A stretch of 11,645 nucleotides of DNA. It comes from Lachnospiraceae bacterium UBA3689 (GTDB lineage: Bacteria; Bacillota; Clostridia; Lachnospirales; Lachnospiraceae). Position 1 is the first letter of the stretch; each line of letters opens with the position of its first letter. The notes under the pieces are model-generated. The model had not been told where the DNA came from. It ran no database searches and saw nothing but the letters and a program-made list of their open reading frames with translations. The stretch is taken from positions 1 through 11,645 of the forward strand of contig DFIU01000028.1 of the NCBI GenBank assembly GCA_002371465.1, in the 5' to 3' direction. The translations under genes and the position numbers were made by a program. Below are positions 1 to 7,417 of this stretch, piece after piece.

Positions 1-2
1 TA

Positions 3-1655
3 TATGAATTATTCCCTCCATATATCGTTGATGCTGGAAATGTACAGATCGCTCCACGTATTAATTCATATGTAAAGACAAGAGTTGGCCTAGATACTAT
101 TATCTGTCAGATTACCGGTGAATATTATGATGAACTGCGAAAAGGCCAGTTTACAGGATATTATTTAGATTTAACGGTAAAAGGGTATTTTGACGGCATT
201 AATTTTATACAGGGCATGAGATTATTGCCAATGGTAGCGGCTAATATAGAACTATTAGATACGAATGAATTTAAAAAAATTAATGATTGCTCAACTGAGC
301 GAACATTCTCAATTGGAAATGATCTATTTAACAGTAATCAGGAATATTTTTTGAATTATAACAAAATCATTCCTTCGCACATTGGAATATTCGGAAATAC
401 AGGAAGCGGGAAAAGCAATACGTTAGCAAGACTACTTTTTGAATATTCTAAAATTATTATTGGACAACACAATGCGCACCTATTAATAATTGATATTAAT
501 AATGAATACGGTGGTGATGCAATTTGTCCTGAGCATGATAAGACAGTATATCGATTGACAACGAAAAAAGATTCAGAAAAGAAAATCCCAATAGATTATT
601 CCAATTTAAAAGAAGATGAATGGTGCTTGCTGCTAAATGCGACAGAGGCAACACAAAGACCGGTTGTAAAAACCGCATTTAAGGATGAAAAATCACCAGA
701 AGAATATCGAAACCTAATAATTCGAATGATCAAATCTGGGCAGCATGCTCTTATAAAATCAATGCAATATTATTTATCGGATTATATTTCAGGAATCAAT
801 GATATATACTGGCATAATTATAGCGAAGTATTCTACACAGATGCTTATGGGAGCCGCATATATTCTGATAACGAAGATGAATTTCAAGCAGTGTATGATC
901 ATATAAAAGTTGATATACCGCAAGATAATTTGCAGAAATTCATGTTTAGATTATACTTTGCGACAGCTATACACATCGGATATGGAACACAGTATGATTT
1001 TATATCTCCTTTGCTCAGAAGAGCAGAGAAACTAATTTCGGATTTTGAAAAGGTGTTTGTAGATAGTACAGATAATATTTTCAAAAATAAAAATACAGCT
1101 GTGGTTCAATTGGCTGATGTTAATCAAGACATGATGGAATTAATCCCCTCTATGCTGACAAATCACTTGTTTAACCATCAAATTGATATTAAGAAAAGTG
1201 AACAGATAAACGAAATTGTTAACATTGTAGTGGATGAAGCACATAATTTACTATACGAAGATAACAACGATACAAGGCATTCAAAAATTACTTTAGAGGC
1301 ATTCGAACGAGCCATTAAGGAAGGTAGAAAATTTGGTCTTTATCTTTGGGTGTCCAGTCAGCGTCCGTCGGATATTTCGCAAACTATTATTTCTCAAATG
1401 CATAATTACTTCATTCATAAGCTTGTTAATCCTTATGATTTACAAAGGATCAGGAAGGCAGTTGCATTTCTTGATGAAAATGCGATGAATGCATTAACTG
1501 TATTAGGACCTGGCGAATGTGTGATTTCTGGAACCGGAGTTAATATGCCTTGTTTCGTGAAGGTACATCAATTGGACAAGAAGTATAGGCCAAATAGCGA
1601 GAACGTCATTCTATTTGGACCAAATGGTATTTTACAGGACAAAAATACAAAATGA
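3..1655 (+). CDS. HerA/FtsK-like P-loop ATPase, 5' partial
   Basis: The frame is open from the left edge, so the gene begins outside the window; the visible part is 550 residues. An ATG at 216 exists, but the 71 in-frame residues before it look like coding sequence (a beta-rich N-terminal region, as in the HerA barrel domain), so I do not take it as the start. A Walker A motif GNTGSGKS lies at 393-416, a Walker B IVVDEA near 1224-1241, and a WVSSQRPSDIS segment near 1345 matches the conserved Ser/Gln/Arg region of HerA/VirB4-type hexameric motors. HerA proteins are DNA-translocating ATPases. Bacterial copies often pair with a nuclease or SIR2-type effector in anti-phage systems. Any partner would be upstream, out of view; the next gene downstream is unrelated. 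The region is AT-rich compared with 2900-5900. Family call is firm; the defence role is inference. Confidence 0.85.
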   Translation, partial: YELFPPYIVDAGNVQIAPRINSYVKTRVGLDTIICQITGEYYDELRKGQFTGYYLDLTVKGYFDGINFIQGMRLLPMVAANIELLDTNEFKKINDCSTERTFSIGNDLFNSNQEYFLNYNKIIPSHIGIFGNTGSGKSNTLARLLFEYSKIIIGQHNAHLLIIDINNEYGGDAICPEHDKTVYRLTTKKDSEKKIPIDYSNLKEDEWCLLLNATEATQRPVVKTAFKDEKSPEEYRNLIIRMIKSGQHALIKSMQYYLSDYISGINDIYWHNYSEVFYTDAYGSRIYSDNEDEFQAVYDHIKVDIPQDNLQKFMFRLYFATAIHIGYGTQYDFISPLLRRAEKLISDFEKVFVDSTDNIFKNKNTAVVQLADVNQDMMELIPSMLTNHLFNHQIDIKKSEQINEIVNIVVDEAHNLLYEDNNDTRHSKITLEAFERAIKEGRKFGLYLWVSSQRPSDISQTIISQMHNYFIHKLVNPYDLQRIRKAVAFLDENAMNALTVLGPGECVISGTGVNMPCFVKVHQLDKKYRPNSENVILFGPNGILQDKNTK

Positions 1656-1685
1656 GGCCGAAATAACAGAAATGCAGAATATAGA

Positions 1686-1808
1686 ATGAAAGGCCAAATG
1701 GAAAGATGTGTATCTGGAATGGGTATAAAGAAGTTGAAAGACATGGGAATGATCCAAGGGGCTGGTTCTAGCAGAAAAGAATATTGGCGAGCCAAGCGGG
1801 ATAAATGA
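1686..1808 (+). pseudogene. Winged-helix C-terminal scrap (AlbA_2-type regulator?)
   Basis: A 40-codon reading frame begins 30 bases after the ATPase stop and in the same frame. Its middle, GIKKLKDMGMIQGAGSSRKEYW, resembles the final recognition helix and wing of ATP-binding AlbA_2/Schlafen-type regulators, which often end in 'LKxxGxIxRxGSxxxGYW'. The intact AlbA_2 gene at 6062 ends in a comparable segment. There is no good ribosome site and no N-terminal part, so it is most likely the decayed tail of such a gene. A small expressed peptide is possible but unlikely. Confidence 0.4.
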
Positions 1809-1856
1809 TGTGCCAAGAACACAATGGTCAAAATGGTCACTAAGCAATGCCGAATA

Positions 1857-1898
1857 GAACAACTGACTTGGATAAATCAGTTGCGGTATCAGTTGTTC
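1857..1898 (+). repeat. Competing inverted repeats upstream of the 185-residue gene
   Basis: GAACAACTGA (1857-1866) is perfectly complementary to TCAGTTGTTC (1889-1898). A third element TCAGTTG (1877-1883) can also pair with the first. One left arm can therefore form either of two hairpins, ending 34 bases before the start codon at 1933. There is no T-run after the second arm, so it is not a standard terminator. It could be an operator for a dimeric regulator or an RNA switch controlling the next gene. Confidence 0.55.
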
Positions 1899-1932
1899 AA
1901 TTGCTGAGTCTGTTGTTGTATGTGAGGCAGCT

Positions 1933-2490
1933 ATGAAGAAACTCGATATGCGCTTCGATGAAATCACATTTAAAAAATTTATCGGACAAACTTTTCATAA
2001 ATACAGATGTGATCCGATTGTATACACATCGTCGGTAACTCAGATTGTCGGATTATATATTGGTGATGAGGTTTATAAAATGTCCAATGTGCAGGAACCC
2101 GTAGATTATTATGGGAATATGGACGATGTAGCGATTTGCCGTTTTATAAAAGCGAAAGTTGCCGATATTCATTCGGCGTTGGAAGGAGTGGCTCAAATTG
2201 ATACTCCAATAAATGGATGTATTGAGAAAGTAGTTCTGGTTAATGAAAACCAGCAAGTCTTTGAAAACGGAACGCAAACGTATGATATATGGCTGACGCG
2301 AGGAGTGATCTTCATGGTAGATGGTCGGGAGATTTCGTTTGAAAAACAAAATTGGCCGTATTCTGAAGAAATCAACATTGAACGTGGATATAATCTGATA
2401 GATAAATTCGGCGATGTGCGTGATTTTTCTGAAGACTGGGATCCGGGGATAAAAGCAGTAGCTGTTCGAGAAAATGTCGTGCTTCAGTAA
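1933..2490 (+). CDS. Hypothetical protein, 185 residues
   Basis: I do not recognise this family. The ATG at 1933 is preceded by GAGG seven bases upstream, and the frame runs uninterrupted to a TAA. The protein is soluble and acidic, with no signal peptide or membrane segment. It is rich in short alternating strands with D/G/N turns (for example IVGLYIGDEVYKM near residues 38-50 and GVIFMVDGREISFEK near 124-138), suggesting an all-beta or alpha/beta fold. Conserved-looking acidic and aromatic residues cluster in the C-terminal half (WPYSEEINIERGYNLID). It stands alone: the repeat set at 1857-1898 lies upstream, and no gene follows closely. An immunity-protein-like role would fit the size and composition but cannot be shown. 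Coding status is well supported by length and its natural composition; function is unknown. Confidence 0.7.
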   Translation: MKKLDMRFDEITFKKFIGQTFHKYRCDPIVYTSSVTQIVGLYIGDEVYKMSNVQEPVDYYGNMDDVAICRFIKAKVADIHSALEGVAQIDTPINGCIEKVVLVNENQQVFENGTQTYDIWLTRGVIFMVDGREISFEKQNWPYSEEINIERGYNLIDKFGDVRDFSEDWDPGIKAVAVRENVVLQ

Positions 2491-2551
2491 ACAGGATACG
2501 CAACCAAGCGCAATCAAGCAGATTTGAAGTTGAAGAATCGTCTGGAGTTAG

Positions 2552-2569
2552 CATATCGCTAGTGATATG
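2552..2569. repeat. Short inverted repeat CATATC/GATATG
   Basis: Arms CATATC (2552-2557) and GATATG (2564-2569) enclose six bases, in the gene-free stretch after the 185-residue gene. No T-run follows. It could be a protein-binding site or chance in AT-rich DNA. Confidence 0.3.
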
Positions 2570-2658
2570 ATGACTCAAAAGGTAAATTGTTGGCAATGAA
2601 GCTAATGGGTACAAATTGGGTACACCAGCTTTTAAATGAGGTGTATGAAACGTAAAAG

Positions 2659-2675
2659 CGTATCATAATGATACG
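2659..2675. repeat. Perfect 17-bp palindrome CGTATCAT-A-ATGATACG
   Basis: Eight-base arms around one central base, between the 185-residue gene and the left copy of the long direct repeat. A second imperfect palindrome, CAGGT-TCATG-ACCTG, lies at 2696-2710. Operator- or recombinase-site-like symmetry close to a rearrangement junction suggests old element-end sequence. No gene occurs between 2491 and 2904 apart from these motifs and the repeat. Confidence 0.5.
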
Positions 2676-2726
2676 TAAATAGGGCGAAATAGTAGCAGGT
2701 TCATGACCTGCAGCGGATTCGAAGTT

Positions 2727-2914
2727 GAGTTCGAATAGATGGCGCTGAGCCGCGAAGCCTTTGTTTTCAATGGTTTCGCGGCTTTTCCCTCTGCCATTGC
2801 ATTACGGATTGCATTTTTCTGTTTTCACTGTCCGGTGATACTCGGCGGTGTGCTGATTGCTGGTGTAGTTGGCGATGCTCTCTGTCGCGGCGTCATAATG
2901 GAGAATGCCGGTCA
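2727..2914. repeat. Long direct repeat, copy 1 (188 bp)
   Basis: This stretch aligns with 7698-7886 over its whole length with about nine substitutions and one extra T in copy 2, roughly 95% identity by eye. Homology ends abruptly at the shared CGGTCA: copy 1 continues into the Y-family polymerase gene, copy 2 into the integrase relic. On the minus strand both copies carry the same open segment (ILHYxxATESIANYTSNQHTA.YHRTVKTEKCNP), so the parent was probably coding in that direction. Both copies also contain the same hairpin. Confidence 0.9.
2748..2786 (+). terminator. Rho-independent terminator-like hairpin in repeat copy 1
   Basis: Arms AGCCGCGAAGCC (2748-2759) and GGTTTCGCGGCT (2772-2783) pair through 12 positions (one G-T), with a 12-base loop, followed by a T-run TTTT. 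It is GC-rich against an AT-rich upstream, as expected for an intrinsic terminator reading left to right. It could end transcription from the 185-residue gene. Confidence 0.6.
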
Positions 2915-3780
2915 TCATTGGCGTCTCGTGGAACAAAATCTACGCAAAACTTGGCAGTGATTACAAAAAGCCTGACGCGATCATGGTCTTTGACAGGAAG
3001 AATTACAGGCGGTTTGTTTATCCGCTCCCTGCATCCGATCTTCTATATGTGGGTTCCCGCACGGCGAAGAAGCTGGAAAAGCGCGGTATTCGGACCATTG
3101 GGGATCTTGCTGCAGCGGATCCTCAGCTCCTGAAGGAGTGGTTCGGCAAAATCGGACTCATGCTCTCTGTTTTTGCCAGAGGAGAGGATCAGACGCCGGT
3201 CAGCGAGGTGGGGCTGAAGGCACCCATCAAGAGCATCGGCAACAGTACGACCACGCCGAGGGATCTGGTGAACAACGAGGATGTGAAGCTGGTGCTCTAC
3301 CTGCTCGCGGAGAGCGTTGCCAGCAGGCTGAAAGAGAACGGCTTTATCGGGCAGGTGGTGGAGGTCTATGTAAGAGACAGTGAACTCCTGGGCTTTCATC
3401 AGCAGCAAAAGCTGCGTGCCCCCACCAGCATTTCGGAAGAAATAGAGAAGACGGCGGCTGACATTTTCACGAGGTTGTACCGTTGGAATCAGCCAATTCG
3501 CAGCATTGGAATCCGGGTAGGAGACTTGCTGCCGGAGACTGCTCCCAGATAGCTGGATCTGTTCGTGGACGAAGGGCGGCGGGAGAGACTCTTTCTGGCG
3601 GATCGGATGGTGGACAGGATCCGAGGCAGGTTCGGCTTTTACGCGGTTTCGAGGGGGATCATGGCGCAGGATCCCTATCTGTCCTCACTCAATGCAAAGG
3701 TGGATGACCACATGATTCATCCGCACTCGTACCTGGAGAGAGGCAACAGGAGCGGTGCAGAGAGGTTACTGCAGGTATAA
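2908..3780 (+). pseudogene. Y-family DNA polymerase (UmuC/DinB type), N-truncated, amber-interrupted
   Basis: The readable part starts at IGVSWNKIYAKLGSDYKKPDA, a conserved palm-domain block of UmuC/DinB-like translesion polymerases. It continues through the helix-hairpin-helix thumb (LLYVGSRTAKKLEKRGIRTIGDLAAADPQLL) and the little-finger domain. The whole N-terminus, with the first catalytic Asp and the Asp-Glu pair, is missing: upstream sequence switches to the 188-bp repeat at about 2914. A TAG at 3550-3552 then interrupts the frame. Without it the frame continues LDLFVDEGRRERLFLADRMVDRIRGRFGFYAVSRG... to TAA at 3778-3780, the usual C-terminal tail. The amber sits exactly where Gln of the sliding-clamp motif QLDLF belongs (CAG to TAG). 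An ATG at 2905 inside the repeat could give a 215-residue product ending at the amber, but it would lack catalytic residues and the clamp motif. Intact relatives are about 400-500 residues. A dead gene is the best call. Confidence 0.88.
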
Positions 3781-3798
3781 GGAAGGCGTTGAGATGGC

Positions 3799-4140
3799 AT
3801 GGGAGTATACGACTATCATCAGGAGAGAGCAGAGGAAGACGGCAAAGTTCCTCTGTATGAGAAGCGTCCGGAGGTGAAAAAGGAGAACCCGTATAAGGCC
3901 TATGTTGGGGTGACAGCAGATTTCACGGAGGATGGGATGCTCACGCCAAGGAGTATCCGCTGGGAAGACGGCAGGGTCTATGAGATCGACCGGGTGCGGA
4001 GCGTGCAGCGCATGGCCAGCCGGAAAGCAGGCGGCGCAGGTCTTCGGTATGAGTGCCGGATTCAGGGTTCGTCCGTGGGCCTTTATTATGAAGGAAATGG
4101 TCTCTGGTTCGTCGAACGAAAAGTTCCGAGGATGACCTGA
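3799..4140 (+). CDS. Small protein resembling DUF6504-type polymerase neighbours
   Basis: This 113-residue protein starts 19 bases after the polymerase relic, in the same direction, as in an SOS-type operon. The core TPRSIRWEDGRVYEIDRVRSVQRMASRKAGGAGLRYECRIQG...LYYEGNGLWFVERK (about residues 48-108) resembles small proteins found next to Y-family polymerases in Clostridia and actinobacteria (DUF6504-like: 'P..I.W.G..Y.ID.V...WFVE'). The role is unknown; genetic linkage to translesion polymerases is the main clue. No membrane segments. The ribosome site before ATG 3799 is weak (TTGAG), so translation may once have been coupled to the polymerase gene. It appears intact although its partner is broken. 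Coding status is likely; family match is by memory and moderate. Confidence 0.65.
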   Translation: MGVYDYHQERAEEDGKVPLYEKRPEVKKENPYKAYVGVTADFTEDGMLTPRSIRWEDGRVYEIDRVRSVQRMASRKAGGAGLRYECRIQGSSVGLYYEGNGLWFVERKVPRMT

Positions 4141-4602
4141 AAGGTCGGCGGAAGAGGCAGTTGGAATATTTGACAACAGAATATGGTGAGATATTCCCGG
4201 AGGGAGCCGAATCGGTCGCGGGAGGACTGCCGTAAGAAAAGCCTGACGCAGGAAGCGCAGGTGCAGTTCTCTGACAGGCGTTCAAGGAGGAAACGAATGG
4301 GTGGAACGCGTGAATATCAAGAGTTTGTAAGAGCTGTACGAATCGGTACACGGTCAACCTGGAAGGCAGAGCCTTCTTAACAGATGTATTGACCGGAAAC
4401 AGTGTATTCAAAAAGGATTCAGAGGAGCCAGCAAAACGGAAGCTGAGCTGTGAGCACGAAAGTCGTGCTTACAGAAAATTAAGTGGTGTTTTGCGGGCTT
4501 CTTTTTTTGTGAGTGTCTATCGCTGTTTTCTTATAAAAACTTAAATTCGCCATATGATAGAAGGGATTCTGTTTTGCATCAAGCTCCCGGAAAGGGGAAG
4601 AA
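4141..4602 (+). other. Decayed gene stretch with a small ORF behind a strong RBS
   Basis: No convincing full gene lies here. An open frame ending at about 4234 (DDLKGRRKRQLEYLTTEYGEIFPEG) continues past the end of the preceding gene in another frame and may be a frameshifted tail. AAGGAGG at 4284-4290, six bases before ATG 4297, would drive a 27-residue peptide ending at 4380. A second frame from about 4314 reads VCKSCTNRYTVNLEGRAFLTDVLTGN, protein-like with a CxxC, so the peptide may be the start of a gene broken by a frameshift. A perfect 7-bp hairpin AGCACGA-AAG-TCGTGCT lies at 4453-4469 without a following T-run. A possible -10 TATGAT near 4553 could serve the XRE gene. Confidence 0.4.
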
Positions 4603-4953
4603 ATGCGAATCGGAAGTAGAGATGAACAACAGAGAGGCACAACGATTGGAGGCAGGATCAGAGAACTGAGAAAGAGTGCTGGCATGACACAGGAGCAGCT
4701 GGCAGGCCTTCTGCAGTTGGAGAATAAATCATCGATTTCCAAGTACGAGTCAGATAAAACAACGCCGACACTGGAACAATTTGTCTGTATGGCAAAGGCC
4801 TTTTGTACATCCACGGACTACATTCTTGCCGGTCAAATCCCGGAAAGAGGAGCAAAACTTCTGCAGGCAGAGAAGATCCTGCAGAGTATGACTTTGGATA
4901 AAACGCTGGATGCTGCGATCACCATACTGCTCGCGCTACAGACACTGGAATAA
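4603..4953 (+). CDS. XRE-family transcriptional regulator
   Basis: The 116-residue protein has a Cro/C1-type helix-turn-helix at about residues 15-70: IGGRIRELRKSAGMTQEQLAGLLQ...SISKYESDKTTPTLEQFVCMAKAF, then the common STDYILAG end. This is the standard DNA-binding domain of phage and integrative-element repressors, which bind operators as dimers. The C-terminal ~45 residues (LLQAEKILQSMTLDKTLDAAITILLAL) are amphipathic and probably dimerise. ATG 4603 follows AAGGGGAAG at a suitable distance, fixing the start. It is separated from the sigma-like gene by ~134 bases, enough for an operator region. It likely controls the following excision-type genes, as in other integrative elements; the operator itself is not identified. 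Confidence 0.88.
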   Translation: MRIGSRDEQQRGTTIGGRIRELRKSAGMTQEQLAGLLQLENKSSISKYESDKTTPTLEQFVCMAKAFCTSTDYILAGQIPERGAKLLQAEKILQSMTLDKTLDAAITILLALQTLE

Positions 4954-5087
4954 AACAAGATTGCCGGATGAGCAACCTTTTGTTGTACATTGAGGTAACG
5001 ACGGAGGGGATGAAAAACGGTACGATAAATGTGTTCTGAAACACAGAGCAGCGCGCGGCTTTGGAGGACATCACAAGGAGGTATGCG

Positions 5088-5696
5088 ATGGGATCCGAAG
5101 CGGATTTTTATGAATATCGGACCAGGCTGAGGCACTACGAAAGAGCGGGTCCGGAGGCAAGAATCCAGTACATTCTCAGGCACTACACCAGCATGCAGAG
5201 GATTGTCGGGGATTATGAGAACAAGGTGAAGATCGCCATTCAGGAGGAAGCGGCTTTTAATATCCGCAAGAGTCGGGGCGAGCCGGGTGAACGAGTACAA
5301 ACCGGGTTTTGGTCAGATCCCACGATGGAACAGGCAATGCGTGGACTGGAAATAGATCAGACCTTTCAGCGTGGGGGTATCCGAACCTTGCTGCGGCATG
5401 TGGATCAGCCGAATCAGCACATACAGGATTGGAATGTTGTGAAGGATATGAAATTTGACTGCACGCAGATCCGTGAGGCTTTACATACATTGAAGCCGGA
5501 AGAAGAGGATCTGTTCACTGATTATCTGTATGGGAAACGAACGGTAGACAGTATTGCGGATGAATACCAAATCCAGTATCAGTCAGCGAAGAACAAGATT
5601 GCCAGAATCCGTATCAAAGTGATCAGAAGCGCAGCGCAGACACTGATGCTCCGCTACGGCAGGAATAGGAGAGAATGGTTATGGGAATTGAAATAA
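5088..5696 (+). CDS. Sigma-70 region-4-like HTH protein of an integrative element
   Basis: ATG 5088 is preceded by AAGGAGG (5075-5081) six bases upstream, so I prefer it to the in-frame TTG at 5061; the product is 202 residues. The C-terminal part, LKPEEEDLFTDYLYGKRTVDSIADEYQIQYQSAKNKIARIRIKVIRS, has the layout of sigma region 4 (acidic helix, 'EEDLF..YLYGKRTVDSIA', then recognition helix). The N-terminal half is charged and helical with no assigned domain. Proteins like this are found in Clostridia conjugative elements just before excisionase and integrase genes, where they probably act as transcription or copy-control factors. Its end overlaps the next start by 16 bases, so the two are translationally coupled. 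The sigma-like fold is a pattern match, not proven. Confidence 0.72.
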   Translation: MGSEADFYEYRTRLRHYERAGPEARIQYILRHYTSMQRIVGDYENKVKIAIQEEAAFNIRKSRGEPGERVQTGFWSDPTMEQAMRGLEIDQTFQRGGIRTLLRHVDQPNQHIQDWNVVKDMKFDCTQIREALHTLKPEEEDLFTDYLYGKRTVDSIADEYQIQYQSAKNKIARIRIKVIRSAAQTLMLRYGRNRREWLWELK

Positions 5697-5911
5697 ATCT
5701 TTATGGAAGTATTGGCAGGAAGAAAAATCTTACAGCAGGTGAGAAACGATTCCTGCGGTTCAGTGAGGCCTGCGATTACTATAACCTGGGTCTGGTGCAT
5801 ATCAGACGGCTTGCCAGTGAAGCGGATGCCATCTACCGCATTTACGGCGCGCCACCGTTGATCGAAAGGGAGAAGCTGGATCAGTATATTCAGGAGTTCA
5901 GACAAAGCTGA
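5681..5911 (+). CDS. Excisionase-like small DNA-binding protein (DUF6462 type)
   Basis: The start at ATG 5681 has AGGAG nine bases upstream; ATG 5675 is only three bases from that site and less likely. The 76-residue product contains FLRFSEACDYYNLGLVHIRRLASEADAIYRIYGAPPLIEREKLDQYIQEF, matching small Lachnospiraceae proteins with 'R.V.Y.EA..YY.M....I..LA..A.A.Y.I...VLV....F..YL..F' (DUF6462). These resemble MerR/Xis winged-helix excisionases, which bend DNA and steer integrase toward excision. In intact elements an integrase gene follows; here the AlbA_2 gene follows and the only integrase trace is the relic at 7774-8040, on the other strand. The recognition is from memory of the family. Confidence 0.72.
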   Translation: MGIEINLYGSIGRKKNLTAGEKRFLRFSEACDYYNLGLVHIRRLASEADAIYRIYGAPPLIEREKLDQYIQEFRQS

Positions 5912-5984
5912 GGGCGAGGGTGCCTGAATGCAAGAGTGAAGCGGATTTTCGGAGTATGGAGAGATTTCTCTGTGCTCTTTTTGT

Positions 5985-6041
5985 ATAAACCGACATTTAA
6001 ACCGACGAAAAAATGTCGGTTTATGATATAATATTGTCGGT
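5985..6041. promoter_or_regulatory. Left TGTCGGT array / terminal inverted repeat upstream of AlbA_2 gene
   Basis: Four copies of a 7-mer occur: ACCGACA 5989-5995, ACCGACG 6001-6007, TGTCGGT 6014-6020 and TGTCGGT 6035-6041. The second and third form an inverted repeat with nine-base arms, TAAACCGAC (5998-6006) and GTCGGTTTA (6015-6023). The block 5985-6023 is an imperfect inverted copy of 7418-7456, on the other side of the gene (33 of 39 positions match by eye). The sites straddle the -10 element, so a bound protein would block transcription. Confidence 0.8.
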
Positions 6042-6053
6042 ATAAATGGAGGG
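6027..6053 (+). promoter_or_regulatory. -10 element and RBS of the AlbA_2 gene
   Basis: TATAAT at 6027-6032 lies between two TGTCGGT sites. GGAGGG at 6048-6053 is eight bases before ATG 6062. The -35 position (about 6004-6009) falls inside the operator and matches consensus poorly, so the promoter may be weak or need an activator. Confidence 0.6.
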
Positions 6054-6061
6054 TAAATACG

Positions 6062-7390
6062 ATGAGCGATTACATTGAATCTGAGACACTTGAATTAAAG
6101 GAAAAATACACAGATGTCATTTGCAAAGAAATCGTTTCCTTCCTAAATGCGTCGGGCGGAACCATAATTATTGGGGTAAAGGATGATGGTACGATTGTGG
6201 GAGCGCAGAAGATTGATGAGACACTGAAAAAGATTTCCGATGTTATTACCATGCAAATTGAACCAAATCCTCAAGACGAGATCCATTCCGAACTGAAATT
6301 TGAGGCAGGGAAAACGCTGATCTGGATTTATATTAACAAGGGAAATAAGAATATCTATTGTCAGAAGAAATATGGCTTCTCGTCGAATGGGTGCACGATT
6401 CGGATTGGCACTACCTGCAGAGAGATGACACCGGAGCAGATCCGTATTCGATATGAGAAGAACTTTACGGATACGGAATATATGCTGAAAAAGAGATCGC
6501 AATCAGCGGATCTTACATTCCGGGAACTGAAAATATATTATGCGGAGAAGGGACACCATCTCGCAGACCAATCGTTTGAAACCAATTTGAACCTACGCAA
6601 TGCAGAGGGAGAATACAATCTGCTTGCAGAGCTTCTGGCAGACAGGAACAATACACCATTTCTTTTCGTCAAATTTCAAGGGATGGATAAATCGGCCATC
6701 TCTGAGAGAAATGATTATGGCTATGGATGCCTTCTGACGACTTATATGAAGATAAAGGATCGGCTGAAAGCGGAGAATATATGTATCTCGGACACAAGTG
6801 TGCGTCCCAGATATGACCGGTACCTATTTGACTTTGATTGTGTCAATGAGGCGGTACTGAATGCACTGGTACACAATGACTGGACCATTACTGAGCCACA
6901 GATTTCTATGTTCTCCAACCGTTTGGAAATCCTTTCTCATGGAGGGCTTCCGGACGGTTTGACAACGAAAGCTTTTTTTGAAGGTATCAGCAGGCCAAGA
7001 AATGCTACACTGATGCGAATCTTTCTTTCTCTAGGGCTGACCGAGCATACAGGGCATGGCATTCCAACCATTGTGAAACAATATGGTCGAGATGTATTTG
7101 ATATAAATGATAACTATATTAAATGTACGATTCCCTTTAACCAAGAAGTTCTGGAACGACAAAAGAACAATGTCGGTTTACCAGTCAGCGCTAGCGGTGG
7201 TTTAAATAAAACAGAACAACAGATATTGAAATATGTGCTTGTGCAGCCCGATATTACCGCGGGGGAATTGTCAGCAAAGATCAATGTAACGACCAGAACT
7301 GTGGAAAGAAATATAGCAAGTCTTCAGAAAAAGGGAAAACTGGTACGGAACGGGTCTAAAAGAGATGGAAAATGGAAGGTGATCGGCTGA
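6062..7390 (+). CDS. AlbA_2/Schlafen-type ATP-binding regulator with C-terminal winged helix
   Basis: This 442-residue protein has the three-part layout of COG2865-type putative regulators. The AlbA_2 (Schlafen) domain covers about residues 7-125 (ESETLELKEKY..EIVSFLNASGGTIIIGVKDDG), a nucleic-acid-binding fold. A GHKL-like ATPase segment covers about 255-360, with N-box NEAVLNALVHNDW at 262-274, then SNRLEILSHGGLP and TGHGIP. A helix-turn-helix covers about 380-442 (NKTEQQILKYVLVQPDITAGELSAKINVTTRTVERNIASLQKKGKL). The family is widely annotated as transcriptional regulators; its chemistry is poorly known. The start is fixed by GGAGGG. The gene stands alone between matching TGTCGGT arrays, with one more copy inside it (7171-7177). 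Autoregulation through these sites is the natural inference. The gene looks intact. Confidence 0.87.
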   Translation: MSDYIESETLELKEKYTDVICKEIVSFLNASGGTIIIGVKDDGTIVGAQKIDETLKKISDVITMQIEPNPQDEIHSELKFEAGKTLIWIYINKGNKNIYCQKKYGFSSNGCTIRIGTTCREMTPEQIRIRYEKNFTDTEYMLKKRSQSADLTFRELKIYYAEKGHHLADQSFETNLNLRNAEGEYNLLAELLADRNNTPFLFVKFQGMDKSAISERNDYGYGCLLTTYMKIKDRLKAENICISDTSVRPRYDRYLFDFDCVNEAVLNALVHNDWTITEPQISMFSNRLEILSHGGLPDGLTTKAFFEGISRPRNATLMRIFLSLGLTEHTGHGIPTIVKQYGRDVFDINDNYIKCTIPFNQEVLERQKNNVGLPVSASGGLNKTEQQILKYVLVQPDITAGELSAKINVTTRTVERNIASLQKKGKLVRNGSKRDGKWKVIG

Positions 7391-7417
7391 TTGCAGGGAC
7401 ATGACGCTTTTTGTTTT

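Noticed and set aside
1568..1967. Minus-strand ORFs opposite the HerA end and the intergenic region
   Set aside because: No ribosome sites, low-complexity content and overlap with plus-strand coding; judged chance frames.
2739..2960. Plus-strand hydrophobic ORF in the repeat (also at 7732-8061)
   Set aside because: It is a shadow of the minus-strand frame, has no ribosome site, and its sequence changes across the repeat junction.
3550..3552. Amber read as glutamine (recoding or suppression)
   Set aside because: The gene already lacks its catalytic N-terminus, so simple decay is the more economical explanation.
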